The notes below the pieces were generated by a model. The model saw only the letters and a program-made list of their open reading frames with translations. It made no database searches and had not been told where the DNA came from. This document shows positions 24,001-29,439 of a stretch of DNA of 64,000 bases, piece after piece. Every line of letters begins with the position of its first letter. Positions within the stretch are counted from its first letter, which is position 1. The DNA is from Symbiodinium natans. Lineage: Eukaryota; Sar; Dinophyceae; Suessiales; Symbiodiniaceae. The stretch is taken from assembly GCA_905221605.1 (NCBI GenBank), contig CAJNDS010001557.1, positions 101,001-165,000 of the forward strand. Reading direction: 5' to 3'. A program made the position numbers and the translations under genes.

Positions 24001-27000
24001 AAGGACATTTAAGGGTTTAGGGTTTAGGGGTTTAAGGGGTTTAGGGGGTTTAGGGGTTTCGGGGTTTAGGGGGTTTAGGGGGTTTAGGGAGTTTAGGGGG
24101 TTTAGGGGTTTAGGGTTGAGGGTTCAAGAGTTTAGGGTTATTTGAGGGCTTTGGGGGGGGGGGGGGGGGGGCCACGGTCTACGGAGTGAAGCTGCTCAGC
24201 ATCAAGGTGTCAGTACGCGATCGACTTCCGAAGGTTATAAGTGATGCAGTGGCCCCTCAAGCCGTTCAATGGCGTGTCTCGAACCCTAAACCCTAAACCC
24301 TAAACCCTAAACCCTAAACCCTAAACCCTAAACCCTAAACCCTAAACCCTAAACCCTCCGAAACCCGGAAACCCTGGATCCCTAGATGCAAAGGAGGGTC
24401 CCAAGAACCCCCCCTGAAGGAGCACTTCCTACGTAAACAAGGAAAGGCGAGCAGATGCATTTGACCTGTGTGTAGTTTGCTCACCCTATAGACCTTCAAC
24501 ACACCCCCCAAAAAAATCACCGGTGGCCGGAATCAGAAGCTCCTTGCCCCCCCCCCCCCCGCCCCAACAACAGAAAAGAAGGGAATTGTAGCCCCAAATC
24601 GAGAAAAGTGTGTCACTTAAGTCACGTACCACCATGAGCAAGAGAACGAACCGTTCAAGGTCATGGGCTTCCCCTAAGGGTCCATGTACCTAAATAGGGG
24701 AATACTTGAGCCTTAAAGTAGCTCCTCAAAAGGACTTTGGGGCTCAACTGCATATTCAGGAGGTACAAGGACCCCCCTAAACCCTAAACCCTAAACCCTA
24801 AACCCTAAACCCTAAACCCTAAACCCTGAGGGCTTCCTTCGCAACCAGTCGAGTGGCTTATGAACCCTTGCTCGAAGCGCTTCACGGCGCGGACGAGCTC
24901 TGCTTGCGCCTCCACCTCAGCTCATTGTAAATAAACTGAGGTTATAAATATAGTTGCTTCAACTTATGAACCCTAAACCCTAAACCCTAAACCCTAAACC
25001 CTAAACCCTAAACCCTAAACCCTAAACCCTAAACCCTAAGCCCTAAGCCCTAAGCCCTAAACCCAGACTACCCATGAACCTCAAAGGCTGGGAAAGAAGG
25101 TGAACGAGTCTAGGTGGGCCTTTGCAAGTCTCCGAAGTACAATATGTCCTAGCAAGGTACTTCAGGGTTGAGGCTTTTGGCTTTCAGGATTAGACCCAAA
25201 GAACGCTAAACACAACGCATCACAATGTCCTACCCAGGAGTGAATTCTGCCCCCCCCCCCCCCCCCTAACCCTAAACCCTAAACCCAGACCCCTAAACCC
25301 TAAACCCTAAACCCCAAAACCCTAAACCCCAAAACCCTAAGCCCTACCTCGAAACCCACCGACTCAAGGTCAAAGCTTCAGGCTTCAGTTCCCTAAGCCC
25401 TAGAGTCCAAGAGCCTCCTGTAAGCCCTGAGGTTTAGGGTTTAGGGTTTAGGGTTTGGGGTTTAGGCTTTAGGGTTTAGGGTTTAGGGTTCAGGGTTCAG
25501 GGTTTAGGGTTTAGGGTAGACCTGAACCCTGAAAACACCAACATCCAGAACCCTAAAAGCCCTACACCCTGAACCACTAAAGCCCAAAACCCTGAACCCC
25601 TAAAACCCCAAAGCCCCAAAACCCCGAATCACCAAAACCCCAAAACCCTGAACCCTAAAAACCCCAAACCCTAAGACCCTAAGCCATGTCCAGCTACGGC
25701 TTGGATTGCCGCCAGAGCTGCTGGCAGCTTTGAGTGAATGATCCCAATGCCACCTGCATCGATCTTGGCCCCCCTTCACGCCAGCTGAACATCTAGTTTT
25801 TGGCTTAAAAGCATGCTTGGGTTCAGAAGTTTGGGGCTTGGGGTCCATGGGTGAGATAGGGTCGATTGGGTTTAGGCTTAGGGGTTTGGGGTTTGGCGAT
25901 TAGGGTCTATAGGCATGGGGTTTGGGGTTCAGGGTTTAGGGCCTAGGAGGGTTTCGGATTTAGGATTTGGGAAGGGTAGGGTGACTCGATACACCTTCCC
26001 CAAAACTTTGCCTACAGATGGCATATGGGAGCTAGATTGGGCTCGTGGTGCTTTTGTTCGGGATTGTGGGGTTACAAGGCTCGGGGCTTAGGGTTAAGGG
26101 GCTCGACCTTAAACCCTTGACCCTAAACCCTAAACCTTAAACACAAAACCCTAAACCCTAAACCCTATACCCTAAACCCTAAACCCTGAACCCTGAACCC
26201 TAAACCCTAAACCCTAAGCAAATTCTGCGGGCGCGCCTTCTAACGCCATGGCAATGGCCATCTGCGCTTCGGTCACCGTGTCCATCGGACTAGACCTGTC
26301 TAGGGTTTAGGGTTTAGGGTGTAGGGTTTAGGGTTTAGGGTTTCGGGTTTAGGGGTCCTTGAGGGAGAGAGAGGCCACCACGGTGGGAGGTTAGGCAAGC
26401 GTAGGGACTACTCAGAGAACATTGGCTTACCTCTCCCCCCTGATTTTAGGGTGGTTGCACGGTCCCTTGTAGTATGGACCCTTACACCAGTAGCCCTTAG
26501 ATGCACCTTGTCTACCCTATACACATTAAGGGCCCATACATTAGAACCCTTTCAAAGAAGGAAAGGGACCATATTGAGGGCCATGAAACTACCCTAAACC
26601 CTAAACCCTAAACCCTAAACCCTGTTAAACCCCAGCCTTGCACCGAAGGACCTTATCATCTTATCATTTGTCTAAATGGGGAGTCCGGGTTCTAGGCCGT
26701 CGGGTGTGAGAGCTTATATCATGGGTTCCCCGACTACCCCCCGATATACTACCCCCCCTGGCTACCCAGGGGGGGCCGGTGGGTAGTATAGAGGGGAGTA
26801 GTAGGGAGGGCCTTTAGGGTGGATTCCCTTCAGCCCTTGGCCCCGAACCCTCAACAGCCCTGAATCCTTTCGGGGTTCCGGCGTCGCAAGAAGAGGGCTT
26901 GAAGCTTTCAGGGTTTATTTAGTGTTTATGAGGGCGCCTACCTCACAACCAAACCCTGCAGCCTAAACCCTGCACCCCACACCCTAATCCCGGATCCCTA

Positions 27001-27998
27001 AAACCCTCAACCCTACAAAATCACACCCAATCCCGACATAAGCAATCCCCAACAGCCCATGTTCTAGCCAAGTCCAAGCTTGTTCTTTGGGTGCAGGGTT
27101 TAGGGGCTGAGGTACTACCTGCTGCCTGTGTGGCCGGGAGCCACGCTAAATCGTCTCCCACCCTAAACCCTAAACCCCAAACCCTGAACCCTGAACCCTA
27201 AACCCTAAACCCTAAACCCTAAACCCTAAACCCTAAACCCTAAACCCGCCATAGACCTGGGCGTCCAAGGTGCACGATGGGCGTTTTCAGACTCAGCCCG
27301 CGCGTGAAGCGCGACTCCAGCGCCACGTCGTGGACGCCGAAGTTGATGTGGCCGGGCATGCATATCCTTGGTTCTTCCGCAAACCCTAAACCCTAAAGAC
27401 CGTAAACCCTAAACCCTAAACCCTAAACCTTAAACCCTAAACCCTGAACCCTGAACCCTAAACCCTAAAAGCCCTAACACTAAACCCGAAACCCTAAACC
27501 TTGAACCCTGTTTCACAGAAGTGCTACGAACCTCCTAAACCCTAAGCCCTAAACCCCTTACACCCCTTACACCCCCTAAACCCCCTAAACCCTAAACCCG
27601 AAACCCCCCAAAGCCTGAACCCTAAGCCCTAATTCCACCGAACCCTGAGGCCTCGACGCGAAACCTCCAACCGTCTGGCGAAGCCCAAGCTGTGGTCAGC
27701 AGCGTGCACCGGACACGAGGGGGTTAGGGTTTAGGGAGCGATACCTTGGGATGTTCCCCCTTGTACTAACAGTCCTTAATAGGAATACTCTCGTACCCCA
27801 AATTAGAATCCCTAGTAAGGGCTGTTAGTATTAGGGGGGAACATCCCAACCCTAAACCCCAAACCCTAAACCCCTAAACCCTAAACTCCTAAACCCTAAA
27901 CCCGACAAAAGGCAGCCGGGCGTCAAGTCATCTAAGGCATAACCAATCTGGAACTGTGGATTGGTAAAGAGCTCCAGCGCGGAACTCCCACAGGTTGC
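41..27998 (-). CDS. IMPDH: Inosine-5'-monophosphate dehydrogenase gene, 24 exons recovered, both ends missing
   Basis: IMPDH makes XMP from IMP with NAD+, the committed step of GTP synthesis, in the cytosol. Exons on the minus strand, in transcript order: 27925-27998, 27274-27366, 26237-26295, 25719-25753, 24858-24915, 23828-23887, 15157-15167, 15006-15029, 14496-14579, 12989-13056, 12147-12208, 11627-11694, 10568-10606, 9895-9971, 8897-8932, 8627-8678, 6797-6883, 6064-6096, 5642-5662, 4772-4818, 3788-3828, 2711-2802, 1460-1511, 41-96. The join keeps one frame (about 443 codons) and reads in the family order: [32 protein letters not shown], a CBS-like region, [93 protein letters not shown]. 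Donors are mostly GC, then GA and GT; acceptors are nearly all AG|G. The residue at the catalytic Cys position reads Ser, and the mobile flap between YRG and GVTG is missing, so this copy may be divergent or inactive. The start-codon exon and last exon are not seen. Confidence 0.9.
210..309. repeat. Foldback element, CTTACTTCTCCAATAACC family
   Basis: About 100 bp with CTTACTT..CCAAT and ATTGGCTAAGTAAG as imperfect inverted ends. A second copy is at 40910-41010 with over 85 percent identity by eye. Confidence 0.75.
1460..1511 (-). CDS. IMPDH: IMPDH exon 23, lacking the flap
   Basis: Reads [17 protein letters not shown]. The family has YRGMGS, then about 27 residues of mobile flap including the catalytic Arg-Tyr pair, then GVSGxVxDKG. 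Here the two conserved pieces are contiguous in the DNA. The acceptor is ggcag|GCCTAC and the donor is GC (AAAG|GCGGC). Confidence 0.88.
1959..2069. repeat. Foldback element, CCTTGGGGACGAAATGA family, copy A
   Basis: 111 bp with inverted ends CCTTGGGGACGAAATGA; the rest is nearly identical to the copies at 45283 and 46135 but inverted in the centre. It is nested inside a GGTCCATGTACC foldback within an IMPDH intron. Confidence 0.85.
2711..2802 (-). CDS. IMPDH: IMPDH exon 22
   Basis: Reads [20 protein letters not shown] and then [10 protein letters not shown], the conserved GSLLAGTxEAPGE segment. The acceptor is ctgag|GTGCGG and the donor is GC (AAG|GCGCC). Confidence 0.95.
3162..3312. repeat. 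Foldback element, second CTTGAAGG-family copy
   Basis: Same length (151 bp) and layout as 10828-10978, with scattered substitutions in both arms. Confidence 0.82.
3788..3828 (-). CDS. IMPDH: IMPDH exon 21
   Basis: Reads [14 protein letters not shown]; the family shows IxxxGHIxKALALGA. The acceptor is ccgag|GATCAG and the donor is GC (CTGG|GCCAC). Confidence 0.93.
3995..4081 (+). repeat. G-rich homopurine tract
   Basis: About 85 bases of G with scattered A, between IMPDH exons 20 and 21. Other long G-runs: 24156-24172 and 58321-58353. Confidence 0.9.
4772..4818 (-). CDS. IMPDH: IMPDH exon 20
   Basis: Reads [16 protein letters not shown]; the family shows [15 protein letters not shown], which holds the phosphate-binding Asp. 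The acceptor is ttgag|GCCAGC and the donor is GT (GGGGG|GTTGCC). Confidence 0.94.
4838..5145 (+). repeat. Longest TTTAGGG array in the window
   Basis: About 40 units of TTTAGGG in nearly uninterrupted tandem, with a few single-base or one-unit lesions (for example a short TAGGG step near 4924 and TTAGG near 5020). It lies in the IMPDH intron between exons 19 and 20, so even the longest array is intronic and not terminal. Confidence 0.93.
5642..5662 (-). CDS. IMPDH: IMPDH exon 19, 21-bp microexon
   Basis: Reads ASAVYNV, exactly the length and sequence expected for the family ATAVYxV. The acceptor is ggcag|GCCAGC and the donor is GC (GTG|GCGC). Without it the joined protein would be seven residues short. 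Confidence 0.78.
6064..6096 (-). CDS. IMPDH: IMPDH exon 18
   Basis: Reads [11 protein letters not shown], corresponding to the family QEVxAxGRxQAT segment after the active-site loop. The acceptor is gccag|GCACAC and the donor is GC (CAG|GCAG). Confidence 0.72.
6640..6768. repeat. 11-bp AT minisatellite
   Basis: About ten copies of TTATTAATTAA, fading at the ends (TTATCAATCAA, TTACTAATTAA). It lies in the IMPDH intron just downstream of exon 17. Confidence 0.9.
6797..6883 (-). CDS. IMPDH: IMPDH exon 17, active-site loop
   Basis: Reads [20 protein letters not shown] and then ISSIST. The family has [15 protein letters not shown] here, and the residue aligning with the catalytic Cys is Ser (codon TCG). 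The acceptor is ttgag|GGTAAA and the donor is GT (ACG|GTGGGG). Confidence 0.88.
8627..8678 (-). CDS. IMPDH: IMPDH exon 16
   Basis: Reads [17 protein letters not shown], matching the family WIKxxYPxLQVIGGNV. The acceptor is agcag|GTGGAC and the donor is GC (GCT|GCTGG). Confidence 0.93.
8897..8932 (-). CDS. IMPDH: IMPDH exon 15
   Basis: Reads [11 protein letters not shown] and completes the SQG motif region. The acceptor is ctcag|GCAGGG and the donor is GT (ATCAG|GTGGAC). Its 3' end shares a 17-bp near-perfect repeat with the start of exon 16. Confidence 0.85.
9895..9971 (-). CDS. IMPDH: IMPDH exon 14
   Basis: Reads [20 protein letters not shown]; the family has RxxxLxxAGVDVxVLDSSQG at this NAD-site strand. 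The acceptor is ccgag|GTTCTC and the donor is GC (AACCG|GCCCC). Confidence 0.9.
10568..10606 (-). CDS. IMPDH: IMPDH exon 13
   Basis: A 39-bp exon reading [13 protein letters not shown], at the place of the family DxxKxLLVGAA segment. The acceptor is agag|GACGAG and the donor is GC (ATG|GCTCC). Confidence 0.82.
10828..10978. repeat. Foldback element, CTTGAAGGTTCATGGTACTT family
   Basis: 151 bp with about 50-bp terminal inverted repeats, nearly perfect, beginning CTTGAAGGTTCATGG. A diverged copy lies at 3162-3312 and a fragment near 1633-1690. All lie in IMPDH introns. It has the form of a MITE. Confidence 0.88.
11627..11694 (-). CDS. IMPDH: IMPDH exon 12
   Basis: Reads [20 protein letters not shown], equivalent to the family [20 protein letters not shown]. 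The acceptor is gtcag|GCGAGC and the donor is GA (ACCAAG|GACC). This island was the entry point for recognising the gene. Confidence 0.94.
12147..12208 (-). CDS. IMPDH: IMPDH exon 11
   Basis: Reads [20 protein letters not shown]; the family shows [19 protein letters not shown]. The acceptor is cccag|GGAGGC and the donor is GC (AAAG|GCTTC). Confidence 0.93.
12989..13056 (-). CDS. IMPDH: IMPDH exon 10
   Basis: Reads [20 protein letters not shown], like the second CBS lead-in (LxEIMT...LVxAxxGITLKEA). The acceptor is gtag|GAACGG and the donor is GT (TTGAA|GTGCC). Confidence 0.88.
14496..14579 (-). CDS. IMPDH: IMPDH exon 9
   Basis: Reads [19 protein letters not shown] and then VDHAAVPVS, matching the family LVGIxTSRDxxF motif. 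The acceptor is cttgag|GATGGC and the preferred donor is GA (GTGTCG|GACACC). A GT donor nine codons later is possible. Confidence 0.88.
15006..15029 (-). CDS. IMPDH: IMPDH exon 8
   Basis: 24 bp reading CHSWSILP, placed where the family has a HGFxGIPxT segment in CBS1. The donor is GC (CCA|GCTAGC). The match is weak by residues, but position and frame agree. Confidence 0.58.
15036..15151 (+). repeat. TTTAGGG-array intron flanked by 11-bp direct repeats
   Basis: Sixteen or so TTTAGGG units make up almost the whole insert between two copies of TGGCACTTGGC at 15025-15035 and 15152-15162. On the minus strand it separates IMPDH exons 7 and 8 inside coding sequence. The flanking repeat has the form of a target-site duplication. 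Confidence 0.82.
15157..15167 (-). CDS. IMPDH: IMPDH exon 7, 11-bp microexon
   Basis: Carries only CACACGCCAAG (AHAK after the split Ala codon). It is separated from exon 8 by a short intron made of TTTAGGG repeats and flanked by an 11-bp direct repeat, so the exact junction within that repeat is ambiguous. The frame is kept on both sides. Confidence 0.6.
15886..16030. repeat. Foldback element next to the LINE insertion
   Basis: Inverted arms CTAGCTAGGATGCTCAG and CTGGGCATCCTAGCTAG enclose AAAGGG-rich sequence with a C-run/A-run at 15964-15992. It lies just outside the LINE's left target-site copy. Confidence 0.68.
16046..16062. repeat. LINE target-site duplication, left copy
   Basis: AAAAAGGTTAACCTTTC, identical to 23408-23424. 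The inner 14 bases form a perfect palindrome. Confidence 0.93.
16163..21640 (-). CDS. LINE ORF2: endonuclease / reverse transcriptase / RNase H polyprotein
   Basis: A frame of 1825 codons. From about residue 192 there is an AP-type endonuclease (MQETR metal-binding Glu, GDFQDE, and GHTPVH in place of SDHxPV). Residues about 700-1000 hold the reverse transcriptase with KASGLDGW, the [13 protein letters not shown] Asp strand and the FLDDS catalytic pair near residue 968. A CCHC-like knuckle [17 protein letters not shown] lies near 1322. RNase H follows with FVDGS, CELYA, ASDCAS and [10 protein letters not shown], the expected D-E-D-D set. The first codon of the frame is TTG and the frame stays open upstream into the end of ORF1, so the real start is unclear: reinitiation, a frameshift, or a downstream Met are all possible. 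The first 190 residues are hydrophobic and have no recognised domain. This is the enzyme that nicks DNA and copies the element RNA at the target. Confidence 0.93.
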   Translation of the reverse strand: MQCLIVLTTLCVAVSLCIPYISLCCSLTSLISLFFAPNVLRVYYAPRTYARDGKVLVGCFFSLKFSRTSKRRRAQSLAKAKRQLRAATFACLISFYWEGWLPNICHALGSHGHPRLNNYRSLEVHHDVGMLLHLSVQFHVGCRLHAPPTLAYTGYPSYLMPPENSTYHIKLPIWALLLFSPCLGYPGEGPKLGFVTINTTSCSKHRYDLIALPSCDSNPVQIVFMQETRLSAKGCAELTPFLKREGWEIRVGYQPPVKRLRSQFTSCRQPHGGLATLYRKDVTVIEVALSADWASLVPHCQMLWCSCQGGGFYVINCDLPAGADKRSERCLLLDRIFELAGSYSNFPCFVLGDFQDEPGAYPSIQRAFLTGEWVDLYANQQNALQRSLEASFAKNGWKTGYEVGPGKTRIDFVLCNRKATFLFQSIRYLRGQSFPGHTPVHCSLNCDVFNELVWHLKPHPKWHLPDKPTSREQWSQREAICQPILRQHIERLLQAATARDAEVTWSIACRIATDMLNAISQQSIPPTRGKVPEFRKMPLVPDTTSPCRFSKAHKIVRCKSLLKELLFRANHWPEQPKYCWLVNLHNTVRNLPTCCSHIGLPCTAQTDCCVSLDASVRDMMVAVQQFEDSLLRNARNAHLSQWKAKLRISSRTDKKEVHRWLKGYGTGPPKAFVSPEGGLVASPSVMLQMIEDHMQTIYNHHADVDPRDAFEAFQLKYGSAMGSLYRSADLPKLTHQDLFQLFQKRSPDKASGLDGWATRELLQLPPCGWVGFCFCMQIAEATGDWPQVLKMIAVSSIAKKPLVASPEDTRAIGVSSAVYSVWSSLRFKQLATWMNQICPGNLLGGLAHRTADTSEVDLSLALHDPDSHFDLIAVFIDRWKCFDLILPYVALNVAAQLGLPDQIFRAVLGFYGGQCKFFKLGNVYGKRVMCTNSAVQGCSMSILMINCMYAVLSRQLNTVCPSIKFSTFLDDSKIWTRTSDTNALVDAFKAIHEFDTGVGQVLNDEKTIVATRRKRNAKRFLLKVGRACKAKKQAKSLGYSHQFDKRHSPKLQDERVDKAKVAMLKISQLPLSPEMKAIHVHANGHSKWVYGTEIQGPSRNALAKLRTATAKVFVKKANNMRCPFLLFATLQDPWLDPFAKWVQHVSLKLRRLAYLKPELLRKILSQVREDARNRPAPKHNVANGVVNVVAYLFFALGWKVGDPNAFNLVLSDGRIISLKAGSKDAFLEELARDVRKYLLNQSPFRYDNPTPGQYGTPDVYLTRFLLDTTFAKDDDFQFLRGYLDKLPPNIHYTRGILSSLLSGSVYNGHRYRAAGLRDSAACPQCGKQETHCHMFRDCEALQESIPSQGDEPLLSWVTGIFFEPPHFHDEPTQAWKLPVVETRWCPQSTIFVDGSVFHHRWVPIRAGASAVTVPGLFEHAVAVHSASVNSFRCELYALILAIHLTDGDITVASDCASVLRRAQFLQMHNFEWDCPYQFENPDLWDLFLVVARAHNGSIRFVKVKAHTKGETSQCPLLTAGNEQVDALAKATAKALSSDLIARSRPYLQQAVSVQVHLVATLVKRSAACQLAPFDEDEQASAGLTQTVICTCKPRRRLNSKRPRKCYSNCHLMGHSVLLGDVETKVLQMYRTNTLPPDVLFDCLRRRYLGFFAHLQPEGMQFSGWQGLSLDPLLRGRRPLSQAAAEALANFVSEQRWFFCDRPQGERTPWLVVLIEFLAVYGFFPGWLVPGMTARILVSRFRTFFLRLCKGLPTSIHSVKHVKSAAVFGMKSLSGFYGSMRCQHFHHQMFIFLQASLAQSVCLPDRKSLGHKWTPKFDGFDGIPPY
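21649..22764 (-). CDS. LINE ORF1-like protein with coiled coil
   Basis: 371 codons starting at ATG. The middle segment ([20 protein letters not shown] followed by hydrophobic strands) has an RRM-like alternation. A basic Gly/Lys linker ([16 protein letters not shown]) precedes a heptad-rich coiled coil near residues 305-350 ([20 protein letters not shown]). This fits ORF1 RNA-binding, self-associating proteins of LINEs. The stop lies eight bases before the listed start of ORF2. An in-frame TAG sits two codons before this ATG, and the reading frame upstream is the separate ORF at 22670-23236. Function is inferred from position and layout. Confidence 0.75.
   Translation of the reverse strand: MLREWPIFAEIRQLDSTADDWANFGNLEAFHNYVCQVIEHHSVLANAVLYKIFEREGYLCRRLQVPVADRDAIYAQSGFKSVQFRAVRKPDDVPEAGLEVLKVPSRETLAEAAARLHAVRGGLGCFKSQNALYFRVRDNFIKTARETIYIDDERFSDFNIAAKSQLQYKIFGFPAGTSMKELVKTLEALNFVAIPSRIVNLKDLAIVFVSAPQPPDAFRYQTSVGMIQIVELEKRVFNRKENSMVAPAPSGQGRQSNAKGKGKGVATPPPPASSSLNLPRPVAPLLPNPYAGRVEALEAQMEAMKGDVDTLKKDNLDTKQKLSEISDNQNRGFRDLLEAISEIRASMPSSPSTFAHSPPSKVSPATKHQKV
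22670..23236 (-). CDS. LINE 5' ORF, overlapping ORF1 by 95 bp
   Basis: Starting at the first ATG ([20 protein letters not shown]), about 188 codons. The N-terminus is strongly hydrophobic, like a signal or membrane segment. The rest is a folded-looking domain with no family I recognise ([20 protein letters not shown]). It ends in a different frame inside the next ORF, so it may be a separate first ORF or the N-terminal part of ORF1 cut by a one-base shift near 22765. It lies 171 bp inside the 5' end of the element. Confidence 0.6.
   Translation of the reverse strand: MFLRWFLGCAFFLSSFACLAMGPRARWETSPDVPGLRLAYSAEICRPLSLEHFPEDVFPVLQMHPSASGVTFATFASFERIANIRTNGACLVILSGYVKPKVERLGFESERIISTTITVKDIIQNCEEMRAVTLVNMSMDSDEFFSIPDAAPDVEVAHVERVANFCRNSPTRLYSRRLGQLRESGSVP
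23408..23424. repeat. LINE target-site duplication, right copy
   Basis: Identical to 16046-16062 and adjoining the 5' end of the element. This fixes the full-length boundary. Confidence 0.93.
23828..23887 (-). CDS. IMPDH: IMPDH exon 6, start of the CBS-like region
   Basis: Reads [19 protein letters not shown], comparable to the family segment DPVxLxPxxTVxE that opens the CBS domains. The acceptor is aaaag|GCAAGC and the donor is GA (GAAG|GATG). The next exon lies 8.7 kb away because a LINE has entered this intron. Confidence 0.8.
24858..24915 (-). CDS. IMPDH: IMPDH exon 5
   Basis: Reads [19 protein letters not shown], matching the family helix EVRxVKxYEQGFI. The acceptor is ctgag|GTGGAG and the donor is GC (ATAA|GCCAC). 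Confidence 0.92.
25719..25753 (-). CDS. IMPDH: IMPDH exon 4
   Basis: A 35-bp exon reading [11 protein letters not shown], the family GGIGxIH motif. The acceptor is tgcag|GTGGCATT and the donor is GC (CCAGCA|GCTC). Confidence 0.88.
26237..26295 (-). CDS. IMPDH: IMPDH exon 3
   Basis: Encodes [20 protein letters not shown], almost identical to the family signature SSPMDTVTE. The acceptor is acag|GTCTAG and the donor is GC. CCCTAAA and TTTAGGG arrays flank it on the two sides. Confidence 0.93.
27274..27366 (-). CDS. IMPDH: IMPDH exon 2
   Basis: Reads [20 protein letters not shown] and then [11 protein letters not shown], the conserved PGxI and LKTPxVSSPMD lead-in. The acceptor is ccaag|GATATG and the donor is GC (ATCGT|GCACC). 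Confidence 0.88.
27746..27849. repeat. Foldback element, TTGGGATGTTCCCCCTT family
   Basis: 104 bp with inverted ends TTGGGATGTTCCCCCTTGTACTAACAG-like, complement at the 3' end. Related copies: 12792-12890, 28457-28560, 39649-39703 (short), 51979-52062 and 52259-52408. Confidence 0.82.
27925..27998 (-). CDS. IMPDH: IMPDH exon 1 of those recovered
   Basis: Reads [19 protein letters not shown], matching the family N-terminus before the conserved LPGYI segment. The acceptor is ctag|GCAACC and the donor is GA (GACTT|GACGCC). There is an in-frame stop just upstream of the acceptor, so the start codon must lie in another exon at higher coordinates. Confidence 0.75.
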
Positions 27999-29085
27999 CT
28001 AGGATCATCGGGAATTTTGGGGTCGAGGGTTTAGGGTTTAGGGTTTGGGGTTTAGGGCTAGGGTTTAGGCTTTGGAGTTTGCATGGGGTTTAGGGTGCAG
28101 GGTTTTGGGTTTCGGGTTCAGGGCCTAGGGACTTGGTGTAGAGAAAGGACTCGATCGCCTTGAAGTAATCAGGGACCCTATATAGAGCTTAAGCCCTAAA
28201 CCCCGGTTCAGAGTTTGCGGGGCACGTCGCAGCATGCCGGCTGTGAGGCAGATCCGAAAATCAAGGAACACACCCCCCAAAAAACAAGAACCCCAGAAAT
28301 AAAGTAGGAGTGTAGGCACAGAATCCTGACTGCTTGGAACGTCTCTATGCTCTGATTTTGCTACAACACCCAAAGCACACGCACATGAAGGGTTTCGACT
28401 CCTAAACGCAAAAAACCCTAAACCCTGAACCCAAAATCTTGCTAAGCCTCAAACCTTTGGATGTTGCCCCTTATACTAACAGTTCTTAACAGGGATTGCA
28501 ATAGGGGGGTACTATAAAAAAGTCCTATTATGGTCTGTTCACATAAGGCGTCCATCCCAACCTAAACCCTATAATCTCCCTAAACCCTAAACCCTAAACC
28601 CTAAACCCTAAACCCTAAACCCTAAACCCTAAACCCTAAACCCAAACCCCCTTTGCTTTTGGAGCACTCCCCCACCTGAAGGCTTCTGGCGCCCGGTAAC
28701 CTGAACCCTAAACCCTAAACCCTAAACCCTAAACCCTAAACCCTAAACCCTAAACCGGCAAAACCAGGTTTTAGGTTCGTAGGGTCGCTGAGGCACCCCG
28801 AAACTTAAAACCCTCAACGAACCCCGAAACCCTCAACGAACCCAAAACTCTCTCAGACCCTAAGGGCCCAAGACCCCAAATAAGAAGGTCCCTAAACCCT
28901 TAACCCTAAACCCTAAATAAGAAGGCCTTGGTGCGGCAAAACAGATGAAAGGCCTCAAATACTGGGTCTCTCAGGGTAAAACCTCTACGCCCTAAACCCT
29001 CAAACCCTAAGCCCCCAAAACTCTCCAATAATCCTAAACCCTAAACCCTAAACCCTAAACCCTAAACCCTAAACCCTAAACCCTA

Positions 29086-29372
29086 TGCGGAGCTGCAACT
29101 GGTATTGTAAAAAGGAGTTAGTGTTGGGGGTTGGAAGGGTCAATGAACCCGGAAATCTTGTATGGCTCAAGATGGCCACGAGCCGTCAGCTTTTGTTGAA
29201 AAAATACGTACGCCTAGGGTTGGGTTTAACGGGTTGGAGTAGTCCCGTCCCTTCTCCCTTATCCTGTCCCCTTAGGGGTGGGTGTTCTTGTTTCTGGTTC
29301 GATCTGGGAAATCCATATAGGCGACTGTTGAGGGTTGGTTTCTTTCCCTGTTCCCTTTCGGTTGCCCCCGTA
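29086..29372 (+). repeat. 5' LTR
   Basis: 287 bp, beginning TGCGGAGCTG and ending GCCCCCGTA. The termini form a short imperfect inverted repeat (TGCGG versus TACGG on the complement). It is nearly identical to 37657-37942. Confidence 0.92.
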
Positions 29373-29384
29373 GGTTATGAGCCC
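29373..29384 (+). promoter_or_regulatory. Primer-binding site, copia-type half-tRNA iMet
   Basis: GGTTATGAGCCC starts at the first base after the 5' LTR. It is complementary to GGGCTCATAACC, the anticodon arm of a yeast-type initiator tRNA-Met and not a tRNA 3' end. Drosophila copia and yeast Ty5 prime minus-strand DNA from a cleaved tRNA iMet at the same place. Confidence 0.8.
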
Positions 29385-29439
29385 AAATTAGGTTCCCTGC
29401 GGTTGAGTGTTGTCTTAAGATCTTTGGGATCAAGAAGCA

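Noticed and set aside
24171-24290. Island with [14 protein letters not shown] as an IMPDH exon
   Set aside because: The frame is quickly closed and exons 5 and 6 join in frame without it.
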